Made by a program: the position numbers and the translations under genes
Notes under the pieces: model-generated
What the model was told of the DNA's origin: nothing
The model's input: the letters and a program-made list of their open reading frames with translations, nothing else
Database searches by the model: none
Shown here: positions 21,782 to 31,197 of the stretch, one piece after another
How positions within the stretch are numbered: position 1 is the stretch's first letter
Layout: every line of letters starts with the position of its first letter
Source of the DNA: Sphaerisporangium rubeum
GTDB taxonomy: Bacteria > Actinomycetota > Actinomycetes > Streptosporangiales > Streptosporangiaceae
DNA length: 64,000 nucleotides
Assembly: GCF_014207705.1 (NCBI RefSeq)
Contig: NZ_JACHIU010000001.1
Location: 1,984,001-2,048,000 of the forward strand
Direction: 5' to 3'

Positions 21782-21787
21782 ACCCTA
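21782..21787 (-). promoter_or_regulatory. -10 box of leaderless nucS transcript
   Basis: TAGGGT (minus strand) fits TANNNT and ends 8 bases before the nucS ATG, with no ribosome site between. This spacing puts the transcript start at or next to the start codon. Confidence 0.5.
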
Positions 21788-21879
21788 CCGCTCGCCGCGG
21801 CCGTCCCGCGGACGTACGGGCCCGCGGGTCCGGGGGACCGGTGCTCTGGGAGACTGGTCAGCGAGTGGAGGTGGGGCAT

Positions 21880-23358
21880 ATGGGGACGGCGTTCCGTACG
21901 GTGGGGGTCGTCGGGCTCGGCACGATGGGGGCCGGCATCGCGGAGGTGTTCGCTCGCGCCGGGCTCGCCGTCGTCGGCGTGGAGGCCGATGAGGACGCGC
22001 TGGAGCGCGGCCGGTCCCACCTGCGCCGCTCCACCGACAAAGCCGTGCGGCGCGGCAAGCTCACCGAGGACGAGCGCGAGACGATCCTCGGCAGGGTCAC
22101 CTTCGCCGGCGGGCTCGGCGCGCTGCGGGACGCCGACCTGGTGGTCGAGGCCGTCCCGGAGATCATGGACGTCAAGCGCGCGCTGTTCGCCGAGCTCGAC
22201 CGCGTGTGCGCGCCGGCGGCCGTGCTCGCCACCAACACCTCCTCGCTGGCCGTCACGGCGCTCGCCGCCACCACCTCACGTCCCGGCCGCGTCGTCGGCA
22301 TGCACTTCTTCAACCCCGCGCCGGTCATGCGCCTCGTCGAGGTGGTGCGCACGGTGGTCACCGACGACGGCGTGGCCGAAGACATCGCGGACCTCGCGCG
22401 ACAGGCCGGCAAGACCCCGGTGGTGGTGGGGGACCGCGCGGGGTTCGTGGTCAACCGGCTGCTGCTCGGCTACCTCAACCGCGCGGCGGGGCTGCTGGAA
22501 CGCCGGGTGGCGTCCCAGCACGACATCGACACCGCGATGCGCGTCGGCGCCGGCCTGCCGATGGGGCCGTTCGCGCTGCTGGACCTGATCGGACTCGACA
22601 CCGCGCACGAGATCTGCGAGGTCCTGTTCCAGGAGACCCGCGACCCGTCGTTCGCACCGTCCCCGCTGCTGCGCGAACTGGTCGCCGCCGGGACGCTCGG
22701 CCGCAAGACCGGCCGCGGGTTCGCCACCTACACCGGCGAACCGCCTTCGCCGCGCTCCGACGAGAAGCCGGGACGGCTCAACGTCGCCTCGGTCTGCGTG
22801 ACCGGCGAACGAGCGGGGGCCCTGCAGGAGAAGCTCGACGCCATCGGCTTCCGGTGCGGCGAGCCGGAGGAGTCGGACGTGGTCGTCGCGCTCGGCCACG
22901 ACCGGGTGGCGCCGCTCGCCGGCCGGCTGACTCGGCCCGAGCGTGTGGTGGGGGTCCATCTGGTCGGCGACCGGCTGGCCGAGGTGGTGTGCGGGGTGCG
23001 CACCGCGCCTGAGGCGGCCGAGGCGGTGCGGGGGCTGCTGCGCCTGCTCGGCCACACGCCGGTGACGAGCGCCGACCGCGCCGGGCTCGTGGTGGAGGCG
23101 CTGACCTACCCCTACCTCAACGACGCGGTCCGCATGTACGACTCCGGTTACGCCACGATGGACGACATCGACGACGCCATGCGGCTCGGCTGCGGCTACC
23201 CCGCCGGCCCGTTCGAGACCCTCGACAGGCTGGGGCTCGCCACGGTGCGCGACGGCCTGCTCGCGCTGTACGAGGAGTACCGCGAGCCGTTCCTCGCTCC
23301 CGCGCCGCTGCTCGACCGTCTCGTCACGGCCGGAGTGGCCGGGTTCCGGGCCCGATGA
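21880..23358 (+). CDS. 3-hydroxyacyl-CoA dehydrogenase with duplicated C-terminal domain
   Basis: A 492-residue NAD-dependent dehydrogenase of fatty acid and related acyl-CoA breakdown. The NAD-binding Rossmann domain opens with GVVGLGTMGAGIAEVFARAG; HFFNPAPVMRLVEV holds the catalytic His region. The helical 3HCDH C-terminal domain occurs twice: VNRLLLGYLNRAAGLLE...GAGLPMGPFALLD and again YPYLNDAVRMYDSG...GCGYPAGPFETLD. Single-domain relatives are about 280 residues, so this is the longer actinobacterial form. GTGGAGGTGGGG precedes ATG 21880. Confidence 0.92.
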   Translation: MGTAFRTVGVVGLGTMGAGIAEVFARAGLAVVGVEADEDALERGRSHLRRSTDKAVRRGKLTEDERETILGRVTFAGGLGALRDADLVVEAVPEIMDVKRALFAELDRVCAPAAVLATNTSSLAVTALAATTSRPGRVVGMHFFNPAPVMRLVEVVRTVVTDDGVAEDIADLARQAGKTPVVVGDRAGFVVNRLLLGYLNRAAGLLERRVASQHDIDTAMRVGAGLPMGPFALLDLIGLDTAHEICEVLFQETRDPSFAPSPLLRELVAAGTLGRKTGRGFATYTGEPPSPRSDEKPGRLNVASVCVTGERAGALQEKLDAIGFRCGEPEESDVVVALGHDRVAPLAGRLTRPERVVGVHLVGDRLAEVVCGVRTAPEAAEAVRGLLRLLGHTPVTSADRAGLVVEALTYPYLNDAVRMYDSGYATMDDIDDAMRLGCGYPAGPFETLDRLGLATVRDGLLALYEEYREPFLAPAPLLDRLVTAGVAGFRAR

Positions 23359-23395
23359 GGGAAGAAATCCGGTCCGTCCCCACGTTCGTGCCGAC

Positions 23396-23713
23396 ATGAG
23401 CCCCCGCCGTGCGCGCCGCATGGACCCCTCGCTGGGGAAGGACGGCCGTCCCCTCCGGCCCGCCGAGGACGCGCTGCGCGGCTCGGAGCGCCTGGAGAGC
23501 GCGCCGGACGGGGACTGGAAGGTCCGCCAGGTCTCCGGCGCCGCCCCCGGCAAGCTCTACCGCTGCCCCGGCTGCGACCATGAGATCCGTCCCGGACTCC
23601 CGCACGTCGTGAGCTGGCCCGCCTGGCAGGGTGGCGAGTCCGAACGCCGCCACTGGCACACCGCCTGCTGGCGCAAACGCATGGACCGCGGGCCTGGCCG
23701 TTTCCGTTACTGA
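23396..23713 (+). CDS. Small conserved protein with CxxC zinc-ribbon-like motif
   Basis: A 105-residue basic protein. CPGC near residue 56, followed by HVVSW, HWHTACW and a terminal RRMD/RFRY-type end, suggests a metal-binding site formed by Cys and His residues. I recall similar proteins in this position in other actinomycetes, sometimes annotated ATP/GTP-binding, but I see no nucleotide motif. It lies 37 bases after the dehydrogenase and may be cotranscribed. Function unknown. Confidence 0.7.
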   Translation: MSPRRARRMDPSLGKDGRPLRPAEDALRGSERLESAPDGDWKVRQVSGAAPGKLYRCPGCDHEIRPGLPHVVSWPAWQGGESERRHWHTACWRKRMDRGPGRFRY

Positions 23714-23795
23714 GCAGGCTCACCCGCGCCGCGTCACCGGCGTGGGCCTGCGGGAAGCCGTACCACCATCCCAGGTCTCACCGAGGAGAACACCA

Positions 23796-24500
23796 GTGGA
23801 GATCCGCGCGTCGACGGTCCTTCCCGCCGTACGGCAGGACATCGAGCTGCACACCGCCGACGGGCTCACGCTGGTCGGCGAACTGGCCCTGCCTCCTGAG
23901 GGCAAGCCGGTCGCCACCTTGGTCTGCCTGCATCCCCTGCCGACCGCCGAGGGCATGATGGACAGCCACGTCCTGCGCAAGGCCGCCAACCGCCTGCCTG
24001 CTCTCGCCGGCGTCGCCGTCCTGCGTTTCAACACCCGCGGCACCGAGTCCGCGCGCGGCCGCTCGGAGGGGGCCTTCGAGGAGGGGGAGGGTGAGCGGTT
24101 CGACGTCGCCGCGGCACTGGAGTACACCGAGTTCCACGACCTGCCGAACCCGTGGCTCCTCGGCTGGTCCTTCGGCACCGAGCTGGCCCTGAAATGGGGT
24201 CACGACCCCCTGGTCCAGGGAGCCATCCTGCTGTCCCCGCCGCTGCGCCGCGCCACCGACGAGGACCTGGACGCCTGGGCCGCCTTCGGCCGTCCCCTCG
24301 TCGCGCTGGTCCCCGAGCACGACGACTTCCTGCGGCCGCAGGAGGCACGCGAGCGCTTCTCCCGTGTCCCGCAGGCCGAGGTGGTGGCCGTGGACAACGC
24401 CAAGCACCTGTGGGTGGGTGAGCCGTACGTCCGCATCGTGCTCAACGAGATCGTCGAACGCGTCAACCCCGCCGCGCACCCTCTCCCCACCGACGTCTAG
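23796..24500 (+). CDS. Alpha/beta hydrolase
   Basis: A 234-residue hydrolase of the dienelactone hydrolase-like group. The nucleophile elbow GWSFGTELAL carries the catalytic Ser; HDDFLRPQEA and NAKHLWVGEP provide the likely Asp and His. GTG 23796 is chosen because GAGGAG lies 8 bases upstream; the frame is open further back but overlaps the preceding gene. Substrate unknown. The 3' end is repeated downstream (see 24465-24567). Confidence 0.86.
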   Translation: MEIRASTVLPAVRQDIELHTADGLTLVGELALPPEGKPVATLVCLHPLPTAEGMMDSHVLRKAANRLPALAGVAVLRFNTRGTESARGRSEGAFEEGEGERFDVAAALEYTEFHDLPNPWLLGWSFGTELALKWGHDPLVQGAILLSPPLRRATDEDLDAWAAFGRPLVALVPEHDDFLRPQEARERFSRVPQAEVVAVDNAKHLWVGEPYVRIVLNEIVERVNPAAHPLPTDV

Positions 24501-24567
24501 AGGGTGCGACGCGCCGGCCCCGCCGCCTACCCCCTCCCCACCGGCATCTGAGCCCCGGAGGGTGCGG
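24465..24567. repeat. Tandem duplication of the hydrolase gene 3' end
   Basis: The gene end encoding NPAAHPLPTDV plus stop (24465-24500) and the following AGGGTGCG recur 51 bases on, at 24516-24551, as GPAAYPLPTGI plus stop and then GGAGGGTGCG. The copy keeps the codon frame and mostly differs at third positions. It is not expected to be translated. Confidence 0.75.
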
Positions 24568-24622
24568 CACGGCCTCCGGTGACAATAGAATTTCGTTCTG
24601 GTTCCCAGATGAGGAGGATGCG

Positions 24623-25381
24623 GTGCAGGCGTTCGATCTAACCGGCCGGAACGCGTTCGTGACCGGCGCGTCGCGCGGCATCGGCCGGGCCATCGCACTG
24701 GCCTACGCCGAGGCGGGGGCCGACCTGGTGCTGGTGTCCCGGTCGGCGGACAAGCTCGCCGAGGTGGCCAAGGAGGTCGAGGCGGCGGGCCGCCGGGCCC
24801 ACGTCATCGCCTGCGACCTCACCGACCGTGACGCCGCCGCGGCGGCCGTCGGCGAGGCCGTCGAGACCTGCGGCCATCTGGACATCGTGGTGAACAACGC
24901 CGGCGGGTCCAACTTCATCTCGCAGTTCAAGGACCTGCGCCTGTCGGGGTGGGACAAGCTGATCAGGCTGAACCTCGACACCGTGATGACCGTCTGCCAC
25001 GCCGTGGCCCCCCACATGCTGGAACGCGGCTCGGGCTCGGTCATCAACATCTCCTCCGTCGCCTCCCTCGGTGCGCCGTTCCTCGCGCCGTACGCCGCCG
25101 CCAAGGCCGGCGTGGTGGCCCTCACCAAGTCCCTCGCGGTCGAATGGGCCGCCTCAGGCGTCCGGGTCAACGCGCTGTGCCCCGGCTGGACGGCGACCGA
25201 TCTCAGCCGCGCGCTGTGGGAGGACGAGAGCGCCTCACGCGCCACCACCGGCAACGTCCCCATGGCCCGCTGGGGCACCCCCGAGGAGATGGCCCCCGCC
25301 GCCGTCTTCCTGGCGGCCCCGGCCTCCTCCTACATGACCGGACAGGTCCTCTACGTGGACGGCGGCCTCACCGCGACCTGA
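24623..25381 (+). CDS. Short-chain dehydrogenase/reductase (SDR)
   Basis: A 252-residue classical SDR. Cofactor motif TGASRGIGRA, the NNAGG strand, and the catalytic Tyr157 and Lys161 in YAAAK are present, with the Ser in INISSVASL. The end GQVLYVDGGLTAT is typical. Substrate unknown; the sequence resembles the broad 'glucose 1-dehydrogenase/3-oxoacyl-ACP reductase' group. GTG start with GAGGAGG at the right distance. Residue 6 uses a CTA codon (24638-24640), rare here. Confidence 0.9.
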   Translation: MQAFDLTGRNAFVTGASRGIGRAIALAYAEAGADLVLVSRSADKLAEVAKEVEAAGRRAHVIACDLTDRDAAAAAVGEAVETCGHLDIVVNNAGGSNFISQFKDLRLSGWDKLIRLNLDTVMTVCHAVAPHMLERGSGSVINISSVASLGAPFLAPYAAAKAGVVALTKSLAVEWAASGVRVNALCPGWTATDLSRALWEDESASRATTGNVPMARWGTPEEMAPAAVFLAAPASSYMTGQVLYVDGGLTAT

Positions 25382-25472
25382 CGGCCCCACCCGGGAACCC
25401 GCGGGTGAACGACGGGCCGAACGGGTGAGCGCCGGCCCCGCACGCCGCAGGGCCGGCCGGGAGACGACAAAA

Positions 25473-25506
25473 GAGAGCCTGGCGACCTGATGGTCGCCAG
25501 GCTCTC
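25473..25506 (-). terminator. Strong intrinsic terminator after the filP-like gene
   Basis: A perfect 15-bp stem (GAGAGCCTGGCGACC and its complement) with a 4-base loop; on the minus strand it is followed by TTTTGTCG. It lies 38 bases after the coiled-coil gene stop and may also end the convergent SDR transcript. Confidence 0.85.
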
Positions 25507-25544
25507 CCGTAGCCGTCCCTAACGCCCTTGGCGTGGCGTGGCGC

Positions 25545-26849
25545 CTACTCCTGCCACCACTCCGAGTCGTCCTCGGCCGGGGCGGCGGCCCGCTGCGAGG
25601 CGGGTGCCGCGGCAGGCGCGGGGAGGGGCTTGTCGTTGACCGGGGTGGCCGCGAGGGCGGGCTTCGGCGCGGGGGCCGCGACCGCGGGAGCCTCGTCCAT
25701 GCCGGGCAGAGCGGCGCCGCCGAGGAGCTGGCGCAGCTGAGCGAGGTGGCTCGTGATGCTGTCGCGCTGGCGGGTCAGCTCGTCCACCTGGCGCTGCGCG
25801 ACCGTGCGGTTGCGCTCGGCCTCGGACTTGGCCTCCGACACGATGGTCTCGGCGCTGGACTTGGCCTCGGCGACGAGCTGGTCGGCGTTCTTGCGCGCGT
25901 TGGCCAGCAGCTGCTTGGCGTGGGTGTCGGCCTCGCGGCGGGTCTGCTCGGCCTGCTGCGTGGCCTTGGTGGCCCGCTGCTCGGCGGTGGCGGCCCGCTG
26001 CTCGGCCTCGGCCACGAGCTTCTGCGTGGCGGCCTGCGCCGTCGCGTGACGCTCGGACTCCTGACGCTCGGCCTCCTCGCGGCGCGCGGCGAGCTGGATC
26101 TCGAACTCGGCCTCGTCCTGGGCCCGCTTGGCCTCGGACTCCTCCAGCACCCGCTGCGCCTGCGCGCGCATCTCGTCGGCCTGGCGCTTGGCGGTCGTGA
26201 GCACCTCGTCGCGCTCGCGCTTGGTGGAAGCGCGCAGCTGTGCGACCTCACGCTCGGTGGTGGTGCGCAGCTTGGCGATCTCACGCTCGGCGTCGGCGCG
26301 CTTCTCGGCGACCTCGTGGTCGGCGGTGGCACGCAGCTTGGAGACCTCGCGCTCGGTGGTGGAGGTGAGCTCGTCGGACTCGCGGCGGGCCGTGGAGCGG
26401 ATCTCCTCGGCCTCGCGCTCGGCCGTGGTGCGGGTCTCCTCCGCCTCACGGGTGGCGAGCGCACGCTTCTCGGCGGCCTCGTTCTCGGCGGCGGCGCGCA
26501 GGTCGGCGGCGTCGACCTTGGCCGCGGCCTTGATCTCGTTGGCCTCGGCCCTCGCGGCCTGGACCAGCTCGGTGGCCTGCTCCTCGGCCAGGCGGAGCAG
26601 TTGCTCGATGCGTGCGCCGAGACCGGAATAGGTCGGGCGCTCCTGCTCCTGTAGCTGGCGCTGGGAGTCGGACAGCTCACGTTGCAGTGCCGCGACCTGC
26701 TCGCGTGACTGACGCAGGTCGGTGTCGATCTGCTTCAGATGGTCGTGCACCTGGTGCCGGTCGTAGCCACGGAGAACCACGTCGAATTCCCGCGTGGGTG
26801 CGTCTTCAAAGAAATTGTTGAGCTGGGCGTCGATGTCGGAGGACTGCAT
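25545..26849 (-). CDS. FilP/Scy-like coiled-coil cytoskeletal protein
   Basis: A 434-residue protein. The N-terminus REFDVVLRGYDRHQVHDHL is the DivIVA-like segment; residues 50-370 are an almost unbroken Ala/Glu/Arg coiled coil with strong 7-residue periodicity; the tail is Pro/Ala-rich and ends EDDSEWWQE. It matches the 'cellulose-binding protein' family that in Streptomyces includes FilP, a filament former at hyphal tips, next to Scy. It is longer than FilP (about 310) and far shorter than Scy. Synteny with mce and thiolase supports this. The start is ATG 26849. Confidence 0.85.
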   Translation of the reverse strand: MQSSDIDAQLNNFFEDAPTREFDVVLRGYDRHQVHDHLKQIDTDLRQSREQVAALQRELSDSQRQLQEQERPTYSGLGARIEQLLRLAEEQATELVQAARAEANEIKAAAKVDAADLRAAAENEAAEKRALATREAEETRTTAEREAEEIRSTARRESDELTSTTEREVSKLRATADHEVAEKRADAEREIAKLRTTTEREVAQLRASTKRERDEVLTTAKRQADEMRAQAQRVLEESEAKRAQDEAEFEIQLAARREEAERQESERHATAQAATQKLVAEAEQRAATAEQRATKATQQAEQTRREADTHAKQLLANARKNADQLVAEAKSSAETIVSEAKSEAERNRTVAQRQVDELTRQRDSITSHLAQLRQLLGGAALPGMDEAPAVAAPAPKPALAATPVNDKPLPAPAAAPASQRAAAPAEDDSEWWQE

Positions 26850-27115
26850 GAGGCTCGATCCTGGGTTGTCGAGACGGCTACACGGGGCCGGACGAGGGGC
26901 GGACAGCCGAGGCGGGCCCCGCCAAGCCACGCGCGCCCCGCACGGGGCCGCGGAGCTTCTGGTGCGGTCGCTCGGCGGTCCTGCGCTGGGCTCGCCCGTC
27001 CATGGCGGGTTCCACGTCCGGTGGTAGGTCAGCGTACTCTGGTGTTGCCGAATTGGAGGTCCCGACAGACTTTCTGCGTGACTTGTTACGAATAGGCCAT
27101 TGTTGAGTTTCGCTG

Positions 27116-27544
27116 CTACGACTGGCGCCGGGGGGACTCCACCAGCTCTGTCAACACTCCTCCCACATCTTTCGGATGAAGAAACGCGATTGACGTGCCC
27201 ATTGCCCCGTGCCGGGGCTCCTTGTCCAGCACGCGCACGCCGATGGCCTCCATCTGCCTGATGGCCTTCGGCAGGTCCGGCACGCCGTACGCGATGTGGT
27301 GGATGCCCTCGCCGCGGCGCTCCAGGAAGCGGCCGACCGGCGTGTCGGGGCCGAGGGGCTGGACGAGCTGGATGTACGAGCCGCCGCCCTCGCCGTCCGC
27401 GATGTGCAGCATGGCCTCATTCACACCCTGTTCCTCATTGATTTCGCGGCTGACCACCGTGACGTCGAACACCTTCTCGTAGAAAGCGATCTTCTCGTCC
27501 AGATCGTGACAGGCGATGCCGACGTGATCGATTCTCAGCAGCAT
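27116..27544 (-). CDS. mce: Methylmalonyl-CoA epimerase
   Basis: A 142-residue vicinal-oxygen-chelate enzyme that interconverts the two methylmalonyl-CoA epimers in propionate metabolism. Metal ligands are seen in RIDHVGIACHD, GIHHIAYGV and LTELVE. AGGAGGAG precedes ATG 27544. It is divergent from the thiolase gene, a conserved actinobacterial pairing. It acts with the B12-dependent mutase, which needs the cofactor made by the adenosyltransferase at 6645. Confidence 0.93.
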   Translation of the reverse strand: MLLRIDHVGIACHDLDEKIAFYEKVFDVTVVSREINEEQGVNEAMLHIADGEGGGSYIQLVQPLGPDTPVGRFLERRGEGIHHIAYGVPDLPKAIRQMEAIGVRVLDKEPRHGAMGTSIAFLHPKDVGGVLTELVESPRRQS

Positions 27545-27684
27545 TGCGTACTCCTCCTCCACCCCGTCCCTGATCGACGAGGCGCTCCCGCGGTGCGCTC
27601 CGCGGCGACCTCCCCCGAGGTCTTCGTGCGTTCTCTCCTATGTATGGTGGCAAAGTCGCCCACGAACCCATCATGGAGGCCCCG

Positions 27685-28890
27685 GTGTCCGGTTTTCCCC
27701 AAGCCCGGCGTTCCGTCATCGTCGCTGGGGCCCGCACCCCTATCGGCCGTCTCCTCGGCTCGCTGGCCGGGGTCACCGCGGTCGACCTCGGCGGCATCGC
27801 GATCAAGGCCGCGCTCGAACGCGCCGGTGTCGCGCCTGATCAGGTGCAGTACGTGATCATGGGTCAGGTCCTGCAGGCCGGCGCGGGGCAGATCCCCTCG
27901 CGCCAGGCCGCGGTCAAGGCCGGCATCCCGATGACCGTGCCGTCCCTGACGATCAACAAGGTCTGCCTGTCCGGCCTCGACGCCATCGCCCTGGCCGACC
28001 AGCTCATCAGGGCCGGTGAGTTCGACGTCGTGGTGGCCGGCGGCATGGAGTCCATGACCAACGCGCCGCACTTGCTGCCGGGTCTGCGCAAAGGGGTCAA
28101 GTACGGCCCGGCCGACATCCAGGACGCCATGGCCAAGGACGGCCTCACCGACGTCTTCGACCAGGTCTCGATGGGGGAGTCCACCGAGCGCCACAACACC
28201 CGCCTCGGGCTCGGCCGGGCCGAGCAGGACGCCTTCTCGGCGCGCTCCCACCAGCTCGCCGCCGCCGCGATCAAGGACGGCCGGTTCGACGACGAGATCG
28301 TGCCGGTGAGCCTGCCGCAGCGCAAGGGCGACCCCGTGCTGTTCTCCACCGACGAGGGGGTGCGCGGCGACACCACCGTGGAGACGCTGGCCGGTCTGCG
28401 GCCGGCGTTCGCCAAGGACGGCACGATCACCGCGGGGTCGGCGTCCCAGATCTCCGACGGCGCCTGCGCGGTCGTCGTGATGTCCAGGGACAAGGCCGAG
28501 GAGCTCGGTCTGCCGTGGCTGGCCGAGATCGGCGCGCACGGCAACGTCGCCGGGCCCGACAACTCGTTGCAGTCCCAGCCGGCCAACGCCATCGCTCAGG
28601 CCCTCGGCAAGCAGGGGCTCACCGTGGACGACCTCGACCTGGTCGAGATCAACGAGGCCTTCGCCGCGGTCGTGCTCCAGTCGGCCAAGGAGCTCGGCCT
28701 GCCGCAGGACAAGGTGAACGTGAACGGCGGCGGCATCGCGCTCGGCCACCCCATCGGCGCCTCCGGTGCGCGCATCGTGCTGACGCTCGCGCACGAGCTG
28801 CGCCGCCGCGGCGGCGGCACCGGCGCGGCGGGGCTGTGCGGCGGCGGAGGTCAGGGGGACGCTCTCATCATCACCGTCCCCGTGTCCTGA
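27685..28890 (+). CDS. Acetyl-CoA C-acetyltransferase (thiolase)
   Basis: A 401-residue biosynthetic-type thiolase that condenses or cleaves acetyl-CoA units. Acyl-accepting Cys94 ([11 protein letters not shown]), His355 ([10 protein letters not shown]) and Cys385 ([10 protein letters not shown]) form the active site. GTG 27685 is chosen because ATGGAGG precedes it at good spacing and relatives begin with a short VSG/VTG-like stretch; ATG 27673 is the alternative. Divergent from mce. Confidence 0.94.
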   Translation: MSGFPQARRSVIVAGARTPIGRLLGSLAGVTAVDLGGIAIKAALERAGVAPDQVQYVIMGQVLQAGAGQIPSRQAAVKAGIPMTVPSLTINKVCLSGLDAIALADQLIRAGEFDVVVAGGMESMTNAPHLLPGLRKGVKYGPADIQDAMAKDGLTDVFDQVSMGESTERHNTRLGLGRAEQDAFSARSHQLAAAAIKDGRFDDEIVPVSLPQRKGDPVLFSTDEGVRGDTTVETLAGLRPAFAKDGTITAGSASQISDGACAVVVMSRDKAEELGLPWLAEIGAHGNVAGPDNSLQSQPANAIAQALGKQGLTVDDLDLVEINEAFAAVVLQSAKELGLPQDKVNVNGGGIALGHPIGASGARIVLTLAHELRRRGGGTGAAGLCGGGGQGDALIITVPVS

Positions 28891-28981
28891 CCACCGGTAC
28901 CCGGACCACCCGGACCACCGGCAGCCTGGCACCGGTACTCGGAGCATCGGCACTCGGAGCACCGGCAGCCTGGCGCCGGCG
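28891..28981. repeat. Short repeats between thiolase and DUF4230 genes
   Basis: The convergent gap is built of short GC-rich repeats. CACCGGCAGCCTGGC occurs twice about 45 bases apart, and CACTCGGAGCA-type blocks recur between. No gene is seen. It may be another decayed post-stop duplication. Confidence 0.45.
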
Positions 28982-29683
28982 TCACGGCTCGTCGTCGTAC
29001 TTGATCGTCACCTTGGTGAACCCCAGCGATTTCAGCATGCCTTCCAGCATCAGCTTGGTGTTCTGGTCAGCACGCTGGCGCAGGTCGCTCTGCTGCGCCG
29101 CCTCGGCGATCTTCTTGGCGGCCAGCACGTAGAGCTCCTGCTGGTCCTGCGGGCTGTTGGACATCATGTCCTGGAACCGGTCCAGCAGGCCGCGTTCCTG
29201 CGCATAGACGTGTGACTTCTCGTTGTCCAGGCTGGGACGTTCCAGCTGAGCGCGCGGAAGCCGTACCGTCACCTCGGTGCGGTCGGGGGACACCGTGATG
29301 GCGTTCTCCTTCAGCCCCGCGAAGTCGACGTACGCGTCCACGCTGCCGACCCCCACGAACAGCGTGCGGGAGCCCTTCAGCGCGTCAGGCAGGAAGGGTG
29401 CGTCCTTCTCCAGGTCCACGATCACCTGGAAGTTGCCGCTCGCGGCCTGGAAGCGGCTCATGTCCTGGATCGACTGGAGCAGCACCGGCGGGCTGCGGTC
29501 GACGTTCCGCGTGCCGAGCGGGTCGATCGTGGTCCAGGCGAGCCAGGCGCCGCCGGCGAGCAGCACGACGGCGACCAGAGCACCGATGAGGATGCGCCGG
29601 CCGCGGCCGGAGCGGCGCTGTTCGAACGCTTCTGCGGCGGTGGGCGGGTATCCCGTCCTGGAGGGCGGCGAGTCGCGTTTCAC
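28982..29683 (-). CDS. DUF4230 family membrane-anchored protein
   Basis: A 233-residue protein with one N-terminal membrane helix (about residues 28-47, GRRILIGALVAVVLLAGGAW) and a large outer domain. The conserved blocks QDMSRFQAASGNFQVIVDLE and DNEKSHVYAQERGLLDR mark DUF4230, of unknown function. GTG 29683 is the only sensible start in a longer open frame; GGAAGA lies 9 bases upstream. Confidence 0.82.
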   Translation of the reverse strand: MKRDSPPSRTGYPPTAAEAFEQRRSGRGRRILIGALVAVVLLAGGAWLAWTTIDPLGTRNVDRSPPVLLQSIQDMSRFQAASGNFQVIVDLEKDAPFLPDALKGSRTLFVGVGSVDAYVDFAGLKENAITVSPDRTEVTVRLPRAQLERPSLDNEKSHVYAQERGLLDRFQDMMSNSPQDQQELYVLAAKKIAEAAQQSDLRQRADQNTKLMLEGMLKSLGFTKVTIKYDDEP

Positions 29684-29716
29684 GGCCGAGATTCTTCCCG
29701 ATAAGTACTCCTTCTC

Positions 29717-29874
29717 ACCTTCCGCGGCGACAGGTCGATGGAGCAGCACGTCAGGGTGCCTGCGGACTGTGCACGGAGTCGAGCGGCGACGTCGGACCTT
29801 CCGCGGCGACAGGTCGGCGGGCCGGTACGTCAGGGTGCCTGAGCGCCGTGCACCGAGCCGACCGGCAACGTCGG
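29717..29874. repeat. 79-bp tandem duplication covering the 3' end of the membrane-protein gene
   Basis: Copy 29796-29874 contains the end of the gene at 29830 (TLPVGSVHGAQAP plus TGA on the minus strand). Copy 29717-29795 repeats it at an offset of 79 bases as TSPLDSVHSPQAP plus TGA in the same frame, and both end in the same 21-base block. It fills most of the gap to the DUF4230 gene. Confidence 0.85.
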
Positions 29875-31197
29875 GTACGGCGGTCCCGGCACCGGCGTGC
29901 GCGGCGGTTCGGACGGTCCGCCACGCATCGCGACCCGATGCCGGCGGGCCCCGCCGCCGAAGTGGGAGGCCCGCAGCCGGCAGGCCGCGAAGTCGGTGTA
30001 GAACATGCGCAGCCAGTCGCGCCGCTGGCTCTCCGCGAGCGTGGAGAACCACCCCGCGGCCGCCTGGTGTCCCCGCAGCGGCCCCGCCGGCAACGGACGT
30101 CCCCTCAGCCAGGCCGCCACGATGGCGCGGTACCCCTCGGCCGCCGTCCCCTCGCAGGGCCGGGCCAGGCCGCCGACGAACTCCGACACGGCCCGGTCGG
30201 CGAACCCGGGGCCGAGGTCGTCCACGTGGACGGTCACCACCCCCGGCGACGGGTCGGCGGCGTCGTCACGTGAGCGCTGCTCCACCCGCGAGAACGCGGC
30301 AGGCGTGCCGGTGAGCCGCGCCGCGAGTGTGGTGAACGCGGCGCCGAGCTCGGTCAGGCCGGCCCGCATCCCCGGATGGACGCACACCGTGATCGGCCAC
30401 TCCTGGCAGCTGTACACCAGCGGCCCGTCCGCCGCCACCGCGCGCGGACGGGTCACCATGCGGGCCATGCCGGCCCCCGCCACCAGCACCGCGAGCACCG
30501 CGAGCGCGAGCGCGAGCGGCCGCCGGGTCACGACGGCCGTCCAGGCGAGCAGCAGCGCGCCGGTGACGCCGAGCAGCCACAGCGCCTGGTCGGTGAACGC
30601 GGCCTGGCTCAGCCCCGTGAACGGGTCGTACGGCTCGGCGACCCCCGGCGCGAGCCTGGCCAGCCACGACGGCCCACCCGAAGGCGAGGTGAGCAGCACG
30701 TAGCTGCCCGCGCCGGCGGCGAGCGGCGTCAGCCGCCACGGCAGAGCCCAGCCCGCGACCCACCCGAGCGTCGCGTACAGCGCCAGCCCCGCCGCGCCGA
30801 CCGCGAGCCCCGTCGGCGCCAGATGGCCCGCCTGCTCGGTCAGGAAGGCCTTCACGGCGAGCACGCTCACCGTCGCGCAGAAGGCCCCCACCACGACCCC
30901 GAGGATCGCGAGCGGTGCTTTCAGCACCCGCCACCCGTGCGGCCGCGGACGCACGGGCCCTACGCGGGCCGGCGCGGTCCGCCTCGTGCGCACGGCCACC
31001 CACGCGCCGAAGGCGGCGGCGACCGGGCCGGTGAGCCGCAGCGATCCGATGACCGCCACGACGATGTTCTCCCATGCGGAGACGCCGGGAACAAGGACGC
31101 TCCAAGCGGCGAGCAGGCCCAGCGCGAGCAGCGTCCCTACCGCCACCAGCGCGCTGTGCTTCAGCTCCTCGCGTGAAACGCCCCTTTGCTCAAGCAC
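29830..31197 (-). CDS. Polytopic membrane protein of unknown function
   Basis: A 455-residue protein with about seven hydrophobic helices in residues 15-245 and a soluble C-terminal region (about 250-455). The latter contains SCQEWPITVCVHPGMRAGL with two Cys, and a Pro-rich end. I do not recognise the family; a link to bacteriocin-type ABC permeases with soluble tails is possible. GTG 31197 is used, without a strong ribosome site, so the start is unsure. Its last codons are duplicated downstream (29717-29795). Confidence 0.7.
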   Translation of the reverse strand: MLEQRGVSREELKHSALVAVGTLLALGLLAAWSVLVPGVSAWENIVVAVIGSLRLTGPVAAAFGAWVAVRTRRTAPARVGPVRPRPHGWRVLKAPLAILGVVVGAFCATVSVLAVKAFLTEQAGHLAPTGLAVGAAGLALYATLGWVAGWALPWRLTPLAAGAGSYVLLTSPSGGPSWLARLAPGVAEPYDPFTGLSQAAFTDQALWLLGVTGALLLAWTAVVTRRPLALALAVLAVLVAGAGMARMVTRPRAVAADGPLVYSCQEWPITVCVHPGMRAGLTELGAAFTTLAARLTGTPAAFSRVEQRSRDDAADPSPGVVTVHVDDLGPGFADRAVSEFVGGLARPCEGTAAEGYRAIVAAWLRGRPLPAGPLRGHQAAAGWFSTLAESQRRDWLRMFYTDFAACRLRASHFGGGARRHRVAMRGGPSEPPRTPVPGPPYPTLPVGSVHGAQAP

